64,000 nucleotides of DNA from Elephas maximus indicus (GCF_024166365.1 NC_064825.1:106468480-106532479), one strand, 5' to 3'; shown: positions 1 through 12,900, numbered from the stretch's first letter. Numbers and translations are program-made. Notes: generated by a model not told the origin, from the letters alone.

Positions 1-370
1 ACCACTCTGTCCATGAACCCACTGGGCAATGACAGGATCTGCCGGGCAAAGAAACTAACTGGTATACACAGAACAGATCATCCTACTAACTTGGCTATTA
101 AAACCTTCTTTTGCTAAGGTCACTCACTGGTGAGTATTCACATGGGACTCAAGTATCCTCATATTTTTGGCCCATTCAGAAAGATCTATTCATATACCTC
201 TTCCCCAGACATCCCTTTCACTAATTTTCCAATTACATTCCTTCCAAGTCCCTGACCATTCGACCGAACTATTGACCAGTGTCACAACTTTGTCCATTTT
301 CTTTATAAGCAAAGTAGACAACCTGGTCCATGTCTGGTGGATTTTCCACCTTTATATTAAAAATCTATAG
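1..370 (-). mobile_element. ERVL-class internal fragment (fossil)
   Basis: Read on the minus strand, this stretch resembles the internal pol region of ERVL (class III) endogenous retroviruses as I remember it. It is old and broken, with no LTR visible in the window; the element may continue beyond the left edge. The family call rests on remembered nucleotide similarity, not on a diagnostic protein motif. Confidence 0.4.
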
Positions 371-444
371 CCTTGACTTTAAAAACTAGCTGTTAAATAA
401 ATTAATCTTATCTTCAGAGCAGGCATTACTTTCACGGAGTAAAT

Positions 445-651
445 AGTGACAAGGAGACAGCATGAGAGAGGCTTCTGGGTTACTGAATTCCATCGATCTA
501 CAACGAGATGGATTGACACAGTGACTGCAATATTGGGCACTAGCACAGTAACATTTGTGAGGGTAGTGCAGGACTGGGCAGTGTTTCCTTCAGTTCTGCA
601 TAGGGTATCTATGAGTTCGAGCCAACTCAATACTACCTAGCAACACAACAA
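445..651 (+). mobile_element. RTE/BovB-type LINE 3' tail
   Basis: The stretch matches the 3' end typical of afrotherian RTE elements: a segment encoding the RW.D-type C-terminal motif, a stretch corresponding to 'bulk of the mutation/Ser-Arg' tail, then 'tatgagttcgagccaactc' and a CAA-rich terminus (ctagcaacacaacaa). It carries no intact coding sequence. The same tail appears in the opposite orientation at 35288-35440, 53944-54210 and 60345-60437. The short length suggests a 5'-truncated LINE copy or an RTE-mobilised SINE. Confidence 0.7.
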
Positions 652-2274
652 TAGATCTACAGGTCTTGGCTGCCAAAGTGATATTTTGCAGTTGGAAAGT
701 ATATATTGGTGTAGCTGTCTTTTTTGAGACCTACATCTTCGAGAGCACACCTTCTCTTTTTTGAAAAGTTCCTTTCCAGTCTTTCCATCCTATTTGATTT
801 AAATTCTCCTCTTAGTTTTTTTTTTTTCCTCTCTTGGTAAAGCCTTGTCCTTTTTGAAGGAATTGTGTGGTGCTTACTTCTGACATCCTCAATGACCCAG
901 AGCACCATCTGAGTCTCCGCAATCCTTTTGTGATTCTTTCTTGTGGGTTTGGGCGAGGATGGAAAAGTAGTCACCCACCTGCAGTTGGGATCCTGAATGC
1001 TTTTCCCATTTTCCCTGGTTGATGTTGCTGAGATCCCCACTCAGTAAATTGCTCTCTACTTTCAGGGTCCGGTTATGAAGTTTCCAGGGTTAATACTAAC
1101 TAAAAACCAAGCCAAACCATTTGTTGTCAAATCAGTTCCAACTGGTCCTGTTAATACTTCCCTCTTTGTTTACCCTGTGCCTGCTGCTGTGGGCACCTTA
1201 AAAAAATAAATACCTTAAAATTCTTAAGCTGGCATTAATGGAGGTCTTTTGTGGTTTGGTTTTATCAAAGTTACTTTTTTTTTTTTCTTTTCACTTTCCT
1301 CTTTGCTTGTGCTTTGTTGTTTGTAAGCGATTTTTAAGGAAGTGTTCTAGGGGAGATTCGGAGTTTATTAGTGAGAAATTTCTTTAATTACCTTCTGCTT
1401 ACTAAAAATTTCCTTTTAGTATTTTTGTTGTTGTTGCTGACTCATTTTATAGTAAAGGTTTTACTCAGATGTCCTAATCTCTGTTCTCTATGCGTTCTAA
1501 AAGTGAACAGTGAAAGGAATTCTCAATGTCAGGTTGCATGATTTTATTCAGCTTTTGATTGCTGTGTCACCTCACCATAGACCCTCACACTACGTCCTCT
1601 TAAAAATACGCCTGATCCCCACACGCCTTCCTTATCCCTTGTCTTGGCTTCGCTTGCCTTCACAGTCCTTATAGTCTGTCCTTGTTTATTGGTTGTGTTT
1701 CTCTGCCACACAGTAATCTCTCAAAATGACTTTTCAATAAACACATGGAAGGTTATGCAAGTTATTTCTCTGCTCCAGACTTCAGTTTTCACTAGAGTTG
1801 CTGCTTCCAGCTTGGTTGTCCATCTGAAGCATCTGGAGAATTGTAGAAAATTAAGGATTCTCTTGGTCCTGCTTGTCTACCAGGGTAACACTTCTCTTTG
1901 TATCGAAACATGGGTGCATGTGAGTATGTGTGCCTATGCATTTAGGGTTGTGTATTAGTGTTTTTTTTTTTTTTTTTATTAGTGTTTAGTGCATGTGTAT
2001 GAATGTGTGTCTGTGACAGTAATGGAAAATTTTTTAATGAGCTATTTCCTTAATTTTCTTCTGCTTGCTTTGTCGCAGAGTCACCTAATTCTTTTTTAGT
2101 ATTTGTTTATTTTTGTTTGCTCTTTCATAATGGAGTGTTTACTCAAATGTGATAATCTCTATTGACTGTGTTATTGTTATTTCATCTGAGTAAACTATAG
2201 ATTAGTATTTGGCATTCAGGGATCACAAAATATATGAGTTACGAAGTATTCCAGATCATTAAATATTTGATGTC
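652..2274. other. Intergenic, no gene seen; weak internal direct repeat
   Basis: I recognise no gene or named repeat here. T-rich tracts lie at about 818-829, 1277-1287 and 1964-1978. A diverged direct repeat links about 1365-1490 with about 2020-2165: both copies share 'cttctgctt', 'ttttagtattt' and 'taatctct' blocks in the same order. Short open frames (for example 657-1040 minus and 1644-1958 plus) have no recognisable domain and read as chance frames. Confidence 0.5.
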
Positions 2275-2471
2275 TCGTCTATGTAACTATTAAATTTTTG
2301 TACTTTTTACCACTTGAATTGTATTCCTTACAATAAATTCAAAGTCTGTGCCTTAATTACTTCAAACACTTTATAATTTGAATAGTTTAGAAGTATAATG
2401 AATATGGATGACTATACACACTTGTGCTAGATTCAACACTTGATTTATTACTATTTTACCTTATAACATTT

Positions 2472-2636
2472 GGAAACCCTGGTGGCATAGTGGTTAAGTG
2501 CTACAGATGCTAACCATGAGGTCGGCAGTTCAAATTCCCCAGACACTCCTTGGAAACTCTATAAGGGCTGTTCTACTCTGTTCTATAGGGTCTCTATGAG
2601 TCAGAATTGACTCGACAGAGGTGGGTTTTTTGGTTT
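2472..2636 (+). mobile_element. AfroSINE (tRNA-derived SINE)
   Basis: The order is that of the common afrotherian SINE: 'gaaaccctggtggcatagtg' (tRNA-like A box region), 'ggtcggcagttcaaattc' (B box), 'actccttggaaactctat', then 'tctatgagtcagaattgact' and a T-rich end. It is moderately diverged, and it is absent from the paralogous position near 48180. Confidence 0.85.
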
Positions 2637-4317
2637 TATTAGATTTTACTATATTAACTGATTTGTTGCAATGTAAGCTGGGTAACATTGCTGGTGTGAG
2701 GACACTGGGTCTCAGAGAAGCTAAGTGCTAACCCAGTGTCAGAGCTAAGATATAAGATTTTGTCTAGTATTTTCCAATCTATTTTACAATCTTAAAGTGT
2801 ATTTTTCCCTAAGGCATCATTTTAAATCAGAATTCAAAGAACTTTATTCACTGAACAAATGTCAAGATTTGGTATGTTACTGAAACGCTATTTACTTCTT
2901 TACGACTGAGTAAGTTATTATGTTGCTATTTTGAACCAGAAGTAAATTGGAGAGTATTCCCCTCTGGGCATCTCCTATGGGTTTCTTTAACAGCAGGGTA
3001 AGTGGATATAAAAGACCTAAATAAAAGCTATTCATAGTATACCTAACCTGTATTTGCTATTCTGCAGGTAAGAGAAAATATCAGATCATTTGCAGAATAT
3101 TTAAGAGAAAGTGTCTAAAATATCAAGGTAGAATATGCTGTGATATCTCCCGTATTAAAAAAAAAAAAAGAAAACCTTTGGTTCTTCTCTATTGCTTTGG
3201 TATTTTTATATAACCAGCAAAATCTGATACATGCAGATTTCCACCCACTTTTTTAAAACCCTTACTTCTTAGAAAAGAATAGAAATATTAAATATATGCT
3301 TGCAGGCACAAGCAAGAGCCTCCAAAGTAGATGTATGCTTTTATTTTCCTGATGGAAGAAGATAGTCCTGCTCAAAGTAAGAACAATGGGAAGAAAGGTT
3401 TAAGGGAAATATAGCAAAGAAAGCAAGAATATTTGAACTACTAAACTCCTTGGGGGCTTATATTTGGATAAAATAATGAGGGGAAGATAAATAGTTCAGG
3501 TTTATTTTGTTAGCTGTTAAATCTGGAAGTCACTTCAGATTATCACTTCATAATATTTCTCTGGTATTGATGACTGGGAGGATACCCAACACTGCATGAA
3601 TGGTGTTTTGTTTTATTTATCATGGCGGAAGGGACAGTTGCAGAACTAAGCCATAGTGTAATAGGAGGCAGTATAGAAGGATGGAAAGAACATAAACTTT
3701 GGGATCAGGGAGAGCTGGGACTGAATCTTGGTCTGATACTTATTGTTTTGAGGATTGCTATAAAGATATAAAGTAATCTGCAGAAAATTCCATTCTTACA
3801 GCAAGAGCTCAACAAATGATAGCTGTAATTATTTCTCTCCTTTCTATTGTTAGTGTTTCAGTGTTGGGCCTAAGATATCTAGAGTTATCCTCTTCTCATA
3901 AAATTATATTTATGGAAATGACTTTACAGTAATTTTTTAAGATTGATCCTACTAAATTCTTTAATAATCATTAACACTTTCTGTTTATGACTTTGATGCC
4001 TTTCCAGATGCGCTAATATTGACTTAGTCATACTCAGTATAACTTTTCTTTTGACTCATAGCAGAAAAGCTGGTTTTGAGAGAAGTTTAACTCAAGGTCT
4101 TAATATTCTTCTTAACATTTTCTTTATAGAAAGCCAAATTAACATGCTGTAATTGAACAAATGGTAATTTTTTAATCTGTGTGACTTTATTGTTATCATT
4201 CACACAACTCATGAAATTTCTTTACACTCTAAAGAATAAACTTATTTCATATTGATGAAACTTTACTAATAAGAATTATATTATTTCTGTGATATGAAAA
4301 GGCAGAAGAAAATGACT

Positions 4318-4329
4318 AAACCCACTTTT
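4318..4329. repeat. Left target-site duplication of the large L1 insertion
   Basis: The sequence aaacccactttt precedes the T tract. It matches aaatccactttt at 22488-22499 with one difference. The uninterrupted paralogous site at about 50037-50050 (taaatctaccttt) has one copy only. This is the pattern expected of target-primed reverse transcription at an L1 endonuclease site. Confidence 0.7.
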
Positions 4330-4340
4330 TTTTTTTTTTT

Positions 4341-4865
4341 AACAAACAGAAGTTTATTCTCTCACAGTCTAAAAAAAAATAGACTAGAAATCCAAATTCA
4401 GGGCATTAGCTGTAGGGGAAGTCTTTCTGTCAGCTCTGGAGGAAGGTCCTTGTCATCAATCTTCCCTTGGACTGGGAGCTTCTCTGCCCAGGAAACCTGG
4501 GTTCAAAGGACTCCTGGTGCTGCTTTCTTGGTGATATGAGGTCCCAACTCTCTGTTAGCTTCCCTTTCTTTTTATTTCTTGTAAGATAAAAGGTGATGCA
4601 GGCCACACCCTAGGGAAACTCCCTTTACATTGGATCAGGAATGTGACATAAGCAAGGATGTTACATCCTGGCCTAATCCTCTTTAACATAATCTAACCTT
4701 GCCTTGTTAGCCACAGGCAGAGATTAAGATTTACAACACACAGGAAAATTATATCAATTGCAAAATGGGGGAAAACCACACAATACTGGGAATCATGGAC
4801 TAACCAAGGTGATACACATATTTTTAGGGGACACAATTCAAATTCATGACAGAAAGTAAGAGCTT
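4341..4865 (-). mobile_element. MaLR-type LTR, truncated at its poly(A) site (fossil)
   Basis: Read on the minus strand, this is the bulk of an afrotherian ERVL-MaLR-like LTR: it begins near 'gaattgtgtcccc' and runs to an AATAAA at 4353-4358 (complement), where it stops about 12 nt later in an A tract. It shares blocks such as 'gtcagctctggaggaaggtc' with the two LTRs at 58709-59877. The abrupt end just after the polyadenylation signal is the main reason to think this copy arrived as part of an RNA. Confidence 0.7.
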
Positions 4866-5294
4866 GTTTTGTGGTCTGAGCAATAGTAAGAACCTGTGGT
4901 CCAAACCCTGTAGATGGAAATACATAATTAATTAGGGCAGAAACCTGGTCTTCCTCGTCAGCCTTCATGGTTAGGGGAATACCATCTTCTTTGCCATCTT
5001 AATCAGAGGTTGGAATGCAATTAATGAGATGCTTTATGACATGTCAGAACTTATCACCTGAGTCATCATCTCAGCATTGATCACCAGTATTGATTGCCTT
5101 AGCATTAAGCTGTACTACTTCCCCTGTCGGTTTTCAAGAGGGTAGCCTATAAGGAATCTGCTTTGGTATGTAAATCATTACCCTCCACCTCCATCATTTT
5201 TCAGGAAAAGCTCATCTGTTTTGGCTTTTTATATTAACAAGTGTTACTTCACATTTTGCTAGCAGATATAGTCTCACAAAAATGATGTAGACCA
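4866..5294. other. Unassigned sequence inside the transposed block
   Basis: I recognise no gene or named repeat. The stretch lies between the truncated MaLR LTR and the ERVL LTR, and it is absent from the paralogous site near 50.04 kb, so it probably travelled with the L1 insertion. Confidence 0.4.
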
Positions 5295-6990
5295 TTTGCT
5301 TAAGCTGGGTTCTCTAGAGAAGCTAAACCAGTAAACTGTATAAATATATAGAGAGATTTGTATCAAGGAAATCGTTCACACGATTATAGAAGCTGAATCA
5401 GGATAGGGGCTTCTCTCAATTCACATAGCTGCAGGGGCTGGCGAACCCAAGATGGGCAGATGAACAAATCCCAAGATCAGCAAATAAGCTGATAGCTCAA
5501 GTCCCAACAAAGGAAGGTCAGACGAAGAGGAGGTAGGCACAGGATCAGGAGGGAACAAAAAGCCACAATGTCTGCTTATATTTGGATGCAGGCCACACCC
5601 CCAAGGAAAATCCCCTTTAACTGAATGGTTACTCATGGCAGATTCCATCATGGGACTGATCACATATAGACAGTGAGAACCATGGCCCAGCCAAGTTGAC
5701 ACACAATCTTAACCATCACAGTCAATCCATCCCTTGTCAACTTGGCACAGGTACACATCTCCTTAAACCATGCAAAATATCTGAATAAAGACAATTACAA
5801 AGTCATACTTGCACCTAACATGATGCTACTAACATGTGTACAACCAAAAACACACTAGCCCCGTTTACATCTATTTTATAAGTGAAGGAAACAAAAATAT
5901 TTGATGTACACATATAAAGCAGAATACTCATAGCAATTATAGTCCTTATTTCTGCAACTGGTCACTTGACCATAACTGGTATTTAGAACTACCTTCTTTC
6001 ATCACCCATTCCGTATTCCCCTTGCCCTCAGCAAGCACCTTTGCTGGTTGTGGTTCTTTGACTGGTGTGGGGCCCAAAATTTCATTCCTGAAGGGTTTGG
6101 ATCATTAGTAGCCATGTCAGAATTAGGTTGCTGTAGTTTTCCATTGACTCTAATCACAAGGCATGGCAGTACTAAGAGACACCCTAAAGGATCCGCTGTA
6201 TTCCAGACAAACTCTTCTTTACCTCCATTATGTAATATCAGTCTGATTTCCTCTTGGTAATCAGGATCAATCATACCAACCAGTGTGGTATCTCCCTTCT
6301 TTGCCTGTTGATACAAAGGCATAAGGAGCCCAAAGTGGCCAGGTGACATTCAGTGATGTGTCTCCAGGTAGGAGCATTTCTTCTTTTGGAGCTAAGGCCT
6401 GTAGACCTGCAAAGCATAATGTCATGGGTGCAGGAAGCACAAATCTTGCAAGTGGGTCACTAGGGGTAATACTGAGTGGTGCCACTTCCATTTTCACCCC
6501 TTGATTCCCAGACCCACGAATCCTGGCAATGGCAGAAAGAGCACTACATATTGGATGCCGGTTTAGAGCATATACAGCCTCCTGGAGAATATTGCTCCAA
6601 CCCTGCTCCAACCCTGCAAGGTGTTGCCACCTAACTGGCTCCATAATTATGCCTTTAGAAGGCCGTTCCACTGTGATGTCTTGTGGAAAGGAAAGGCAAT
6701 CAAGGTCCCTGCAAGCTAAATTATGACATAGGGCTGGAGAGGTGAGGTAGCTCTGAGGTAGGTAAGTGAAGGTATTGCTGGTTTTGCCAGCTGAAGGAAA
6801 ACTGCTTCTGATGGTCCCTTGAAACAGGTATGGTGAAAAAGTCCTTGGCCAGATCAATAGCTGCATACCAGGTACCAGCAGATTTATTAATTTGCTCAAG
6901 CAATGAAACTACATCTGGAACAACAGCTGCAATTGGAGTTACCACCTGGCTAAATTTTCGATAATCTACTGTCGTTCTCCAAGACCCGTT
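5295..6990 (-). mobile_element. ERVL (class III) provirus fragment (fossil)
   Basis: The parts in minus-strand order are: reverse transcriptase remnant (about 6990-6720, with an AIDLA-type motif and a 'SPALCHNL' segment), integrase C-terminal remnant (about 6660-6400, with '[12 protein letters not shown]'), a dUTPase domain (about 6350-6010, with '[19 protein letters not shown]' and an HNGGKEE segment), and a 3' LTR (about 5718-5295, opening 'tgtgatggttaagattgtg' on the minus strand). The order RT, IN, dUTPase, LTR is characteristic of ERVL. The provirus is internally deleted and broken; several lesions are evident. The 5' part is missing because an L1 end abuts at 6991. Confidence 0.85.
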
Positions 6991-9910
6991 TTTTTTTTTT
7001 TTATTAATTAACTTTTATTGAACTTCAAGTGAACGTTTACAAATCAAGTAAAACTGTCACATATAAGTTTATATACGTCTTACTCCATACTCCCACTTGC
7101 TCTCCCCCTAATGAGTCAGCCATTCCAGTCTCTCCTTTCGTGACAATTTTGCCAGCTACCAACTCTCTCTATCCTCCCATCCCCCCTCCAGACAGGAGAT
7201 GCCAACACAGTCTCAAGTGTCCACCTGATTCAAATAGCTCACTCCTCATCAGCATCTCTCTCCTACCCACTGTCCAGTCCCTTTCATGTCTGATGAGTTG
7301 TCTTCGGGAATGATTCCTGTCCTGGGCCAGCAGAAGGTTTGGGGACCATGACCGCCGGGATTCCTCTAGTCTCAGTCAGACCATTAAGTATGGTCTTTTT
7401 GTGAGAATTTGGTTTCTGCATCTCACTGATCTCCTCCTCCCTCAGGGGTTCTCTGTTGTGCTCCCTGTCAGGGCAATCATCGGTTGTGGCCGGGCACCAA
7501 CTAGTTCTTCTGGTCTCAGGATGATGTAGGTCTCTGGTTCATGTGGCCCTTTCTGACTCTTGGGCTCTTAGTTATCCTGTGACCTTGGTGTTCTTCATTC
7601 TCCTTTGCTCCAGGTGGGTTGAGACCAACTGATGCATTTCAGATGGCCGCTTGTTACCATTTAAGACCCCAGATGCCACATTTCAAAGTGGGATGCAGAA
7701 TGTTTCCATAATAGAATTATTTTGCCAATTGACTTAGAAGTCCCCTTAAACCATGGTCCCCAAACCCCCACCCTTGCTCGGCTGACCTTTGAAGCATTCA
7801 GTTTATCCCGGAGGCTTCTTTACTTTTGGTCCAGTCCAGTTGAGCTGACCTTCCATGTATTGAGTATTGTCCTTCCCTTCACCTAAAGCAGTTCTTATCT
7901 ACTAATTAATCAGTAAAAAACCCTCTCCCACCCTCTCCTCCCTCCCCCCTTCGTAACCACAAAAGTATGTGTTCTTCTCAGTTTATACTATTTCTCAAGA
8001 TCTTATAATAGTGGTCTTACACAATATTTGTCCTTTTCCCTCTGGCTAATTTCACTCAGCATAATGTCTTCCAGGCTCCTCCATGTTATGAAATGTTTCA
8101 CAGACTCTTCACTGTCCTTTATCGATGCGTAGTATTCCATTGTGTGAATATACCACAATTTATTTATCCATTCATCCCCTTGATGGACACCTTGGTTGCT
8201 TCCAGCTTTTTGCTATTATAAACAGAGCTGCAAAAAACATGGGTATGCACATATCTGTTTGTGTGAGGACTCTTATTTCTCTAGGGTATATTCCGAGGAG
8301 TGGGATTTCTGGGTTGTATGGTAGTTCTATTTCTAACTTTTTAAGGTAACGGCAGATAGATTTCCAAAGTGGTTGTACCATTTTACATTCCCACCAGCAG
8401 TGTATAAGAGTTCCAATCTCTCCGCAGCCTCTCCAACATTTAGTATTTTGTGTTTTTTGGATTAATGCCAGCCTTGTTGGAGTGAGACGGAATCTCATTG
8501 TAGTTTTAATTTGCATTTCTCTAATGGCTGATGATCGAGAGCATTTTCTCATGTATCTGTTAGCTGCCTGAATATCTTCTTTAGTGAAGTGTGTGTTCAT
8601 ATCCTTTGCCCACTTCTTGATTGGGTTGTTTGTCTTTATGTGGTTGAGTTTTGACAGAATCATATAGGTTTTAGAGATGAGGCGCTGGTGGGAGATGTCA
8701 TAGCTGAAAATTCTTTTCCAGTCTGTAGGTGGTCTTTTTACTCATTTGGTGAAGTCTTTAGATGAGCATAGGTGTTTGATTTTTTGGAGCTCCCAGTTAT
8801 CGGGTTTCACTTCGTCATTTTCGGTAATGTTTTGTATTCTGTTTATGCATTGTATTAGGGCTCCTAAGGTTGTCCCTATTTTTTATTCCATGATCTTTAT
8901 CGTTTTAGTCTTTATGTTTAGGTCTTTGATCCACTTGGAGTTAGTTTTTGTGCATGGTGTGAGGTATGGGTCCTGTTTCATTCTTTTGCAAATGGATATC
9001 CAGTTATGCCAGCACCATTTGTTAAAAAGACTACCTTTTCCCCAATTAACTGACACTGGGCCTTTGTCAAATATCAGCTGCTCATATGTGGATGGATTTA
9101 TATCTGGGTTCTCAATTCTGTTCCATTGGTCTATGTGCCTGTTGTTGTACCAGTACCAGGCTGTTTTGACTACTGTGGCTGTATAATAGGTTCTGAAATC
9201 AGGTAGAGTGAGGCCTCGCACTTTCTTCTTCTTTTTCAGTAATGCTTTACTTATCCGAGGCTTCTTTCCCTTCCGTATGAAGTTGGTGATTTGTTTCTCC
9301 ATCACATTAAAAAATGACATTGGAATTTAGATCGGAAGTGCATTGTATGTATAGATGGCTTTTGGTAGAATAGACATTTTTACTATGTTAAGTCCTCCTA
9401 TCCATGAGCAAGGTATGTTTTTCCACTTAAGTAGGTCCTTTTTAGTTTCTTCTAGTAGTACTTTGTAGTTTTCTTTGTATAGGCCTTTTACATCTTTGGT
9501 AAGATTTATTCCTAAGTATTTTATCTTCTTGGTGGCTACTGTGAATGCTATTGATTTGGTGATTTCCTCTTCGATATTCTTTTTGTTGATGTAGAGGAAT
9601 CCAAGTGATTTTTGTATGTTTATCTTTTAACCAGAGACTCTGCCAAACTCTTCTATTAGTTTCAGTAGTTTTCTTGAGGATTCCTTAGGGTTTTCTGTGT
9701 ATAAGATCATGTCATCTGCAAATAGAGATAATTTGACTTCCTCCCTACCAATCTGGATACCCTTTATTTCTTTGTCTAGCCTAATTGCTCTGGCTAGGAC
9801 CTCTAGCACAATGTTGAATTAGAGCGGTGATAGAGGGCATCATTGTCTGGTTCCCATTCTCAAGGGAAATGCTTTCAGGCTCTCTCCATTTAGAGTGATG
9901 TTGGCTGCTG

Positions 9911-9990
9911 GCTTTGTATAAAAAAAAAAAAAAAAATTTGGGGGGGGGGCTTTGTATAAAAAAAAATTTTTTTTTTTTTTTTTGTATAGA
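9911..9990. repeat. A/T palindromic insertion within L1 ORF2
   Basis: Long A and T homopolymers, a G run and a duplicated 'ggctttgtata' interrupt the reverse transcriptase region of L1 element 1. In L1 element 2 the same site (about 15800-15815) reads straight through as 'ggctttgcatagatgccc'. L1 element 3 has a shorter A/T palindrome at exactly this site (63436-63470). Confidence 0.7.
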
Positions 9991-12883
9991 TGCCCTTTAT
10001 TATGTTGAGGAATTTTCCTTCAATTCCTATTTTGGTGAGAGTTTTTATCATAAATGGGTGTTGGACTTTGTCAAATGCCTTTTCTGCATCAATTGATAAG
10101 ATCATGTGGTTTTTGTCTTTTGTTTTATTTATATGGTGGATTACGTTAATGGTCTTTCTAATATTAAACCAGCCTTGCATACCTGCTATAAATCCCACTT
10201 GGTCATGGTGGATTAATTTTTGATGTGCTGTTGAATTCTATTGGCTGGAATTTTGTTGAGGATATTTGCATCTATGTTCATGAGGGATATAGGTCTGTAA
10301 TTTTCTTTTTTTGTGATGTCTTTACCTGGTTTTGGTATCAGGGAATTGGTGGCTTCATAGAATGAGTTAGGTAGTATTCCATCATTTTATGCTTTGACAT
10401 ACCTTTAGTAGTAGTGGTGTTAACTCTTTTCTGAAAGTTTGGTAGAACTCTGCAGTAAAGCCATCTGGGCCAGGGCTTTTTTTTGATTGGAGTTTTTTGA
10501 TTACCATTTCAATCTCTTTTTTTGTTATGGGTCTATTTAGTTGTTCTACTTCTGATTGTGTTAGTTTAGGTAGGTAGTGTTTTTCTAGGAGTTCATCCAT
10601 TTCTTCTAGGTTTTCAAATTTGTTAGAGTTCAATTTTTCATAATATGATTCTTTTAATTTCAGTTGGGTCTGTTCTGATGTGGCCCATCTCATTTCTTAT
10701 TCAGTTTATTTGTTTCCTTTCCTGTATTTCTTTAGTCAGTCTGGCCAATGGTTTATCAATTTTGTTAATTTCTTCAAAGAACCAGCTTTTGGCTTTGTTA
10801 ATTCTTTCAATTGTTTTTCTGTTCTCTAATTCATTTAGTTCAGCTCTAATTTTTATTATTTGTTTTCTTCTGGTGCCTGATGGATTCTTTTGTTGCTCAC
10901 TTTCTATTTGTTCAAGTTGTCGGGACAGTTCTCTGATTTTGGCTCTTTCTTCTTTTTCTTTGTGTGTGCATTTATCGATATAAATTGGCCTCTGAGCACT
11001 GCTTTTGCTGTGTCCCAGAGACTTTGATAGGAAGTATTTTCATTCTCGTTGCATTCTATGAATTTCCTTATTCCCTCCTTAATGTCTTCTATAACCCAGT
11101 CTTTTTTCAGGAGGGTATTGTTCAGTTTCCAAGTATTTGATTTATTTTCCCTAATTTTTCTTTTATTGATTTCCACTTTTATGGCCTTGTGGTCTGAGAA
11201 GATGCTTTGTAATATTTCGATGTTTTGGACTCTGCAAAGGTTTGTTTTATGACCTAATATGTGGTCTCTTCTAGAGAATGTTCCATGTGCGCTAGAAAAA
11301 AAGTATACTTTGCAGAATTTGGGTGGAGTGTTCTGTATAAGTCTATGAGTTCAAGTTGGCTGATTGTTGTAATTAGGTCTTCCGTGTCTCTGTTGAGCTT
11401 CTTATTGGATGTCCTGTCCTTCTCCGAAAGTGGTGCATTGAAGTCTCCTACTATAATTGTGGAGGTGTCTATCTCACTTTTGAATTCTGTTAAAATTTGA
11501 CTTATGTATCTTGCAGCCCTGTCATTGGGTGCATAAATATTTAATATGGTTATATCTTCCTGGTCAATTGTCCCTTTTATCATTATGTAGTGTCCTTCTT
11601 TATCCTTTGTGGTGGATTTAACTTTGAAGTCTATTTTGTCAGAAATTAATATTGCTACTCCTCTTCTTTTTTCTTTATTGTTTGCTTGATATATTTTTTT
11701 CCATCCTTTGAGTTTTAGTTTGTTTGTGTCTCTAAGTCTAAGGTGTGTCTCTTGTAGGCAGCATATAGACGGATCGTGTTTCTTTATCCAGTCCGAGACT
11801 CTCTGTCTCTTTATTGGTGCATTTAGTCCATTTACATTCAGCGTAATTATAGATAAGTAAGTGTTTAGTGTTGTCATTTTGATGCCTTTTTTATGTGTGT
11901 TGTTGACAATTTCATTTTTCCACTTACTGTTTTGTGCTGAGACGTTTTTCTTCGTAAATTGTGTGTTCCTCATTTTCATAGTATTTGACTTTATGTTTGC
12001 TGAGTCGTTACGTTTTTCTTGGTTTTTATTTCGAGTTATGGAGTTGTTATACCTCTTTGTGGTTACCTTATTATTTACCCTTATTTTTCTAAGTAAAAAC
12101 CTAACTTATATTGTCCTATATCGGCTTGTCTCCCTCTCCATATGGCAGTTCTATGCCACCTGTATTTAGTCCCTCTTTTTGATTATTGTGATCTTTTACA
12201 TATTGACTTCAATGATTCCCTGTTTTGAGCATTTTTCTTTTTTAAATTAATCTTAATTTGTTTTTGTGATTTCTCTATTTGAGTTGATATCAGGATGATC
12301 TGTTCTGTGACCTTGTGTTGTGCTGGTATCTGATATTATTGGTTTTCTGACCAATTTCCTTTAGTATTTCTTGTAGCTTTGGTTTGGTTTTTGCAAATTC
12401 TCTGAACTTGTGTTTATCTGTAAATATCTTAATTTCACCTTCATATTTCAGAGAGAGTTTTGCTGGATATATGATCCTTGGCTGGCAGTTTTTCTCCTTC
12501 AGTGCTCTGTATATGTCATCCCATTGCCTTCTTGCCTGCCTGGTTTCTGCTGAGTAGTCTGAATTTATTCTTATTGATTCTCCCTTGTAGGAGACCTTTC
12601 TTTTCTCCCTGGCTGCTTTTAAAATTTTCTCTTTATCTTTGGTTTTGGCAAGTTTGATGATAATATGTCTTGGTGTTTTTCTTTTTGGATCAACCTTAAA
12701 TGGGGTTTGATGAGCATCTTGTATAGATATTCTTTTGTCTTTCATGATGTCAGAGAAGTTTTCTGTCAGCAGATCTTCAACTATTTCCTCTGTGTTTTCT
12801 GTCCTCCCTCCCTGTTCTGGGACTCCAATCACACGCAAGTTATCCTTCTTGATAGAGTCCCATATGATTCTTAGGGTTTCTTT

Positions 12884-12900
12884 ATTTTTTTTAATTCTTT
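12884..12900. repeat. Left 17-bp target duplication of nested L1
   Basis: The 17-mer attttttttaattcttt occurs here and again at 20224-20240, immediately flanking L1 element 2. Joining the host L1 sequence across one copy gives the continuous arrangement found inside L1 element 2 itself near 18715-18735. Confidence 0.85.

Larger units (their letters stand above)
2275..4330. repeat. Duplication block X, copy A
   Basis: This non-coding block aligns with 47980-50045. Shared landmarks in the same order include 'gaggacactgggtctcag', 'tcaagatttggtatgtta', 'cccctctgggca' and 'gatatgaaaaggcagaag'. Copy A carries its own AfroSINE (2472-2636) and lacks two SINEs present in the other copy (49151-49311 and about 49795-49872), so those insertions came after the duplication. 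The block ends exactly where the large L1 insertion begins. Confidence 0.8.
6991..12900 (-). mobile_element. L1 element 1, 3' part (3' UTR, ORF2, end of ORF1)
   Basis: This is a minus-strand L1. It has a 14-T tract at 6991 (its poly(A) tail), a 3' UTR to about 8170, and then ORF2 read leftward. The ORF2 C-terminal zinc-knuckle region with 'WWECK' lies at 8172-8663. Reverse transcriptase pieces with [10 protein letters not shown] lie at about 9627-9809, with more at 9890-10693. The N-terminal endonuclease with 'LNVNGLNAPIKRQR' and 'CCLQETHL' lies at 11254-11876, and the ORF1p C-terminal domain at 12290-12838. ORF2 carries many frameshifts and stops. The element continues at 20241 on the far side of a nested L1. 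Confidence 0.95.
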
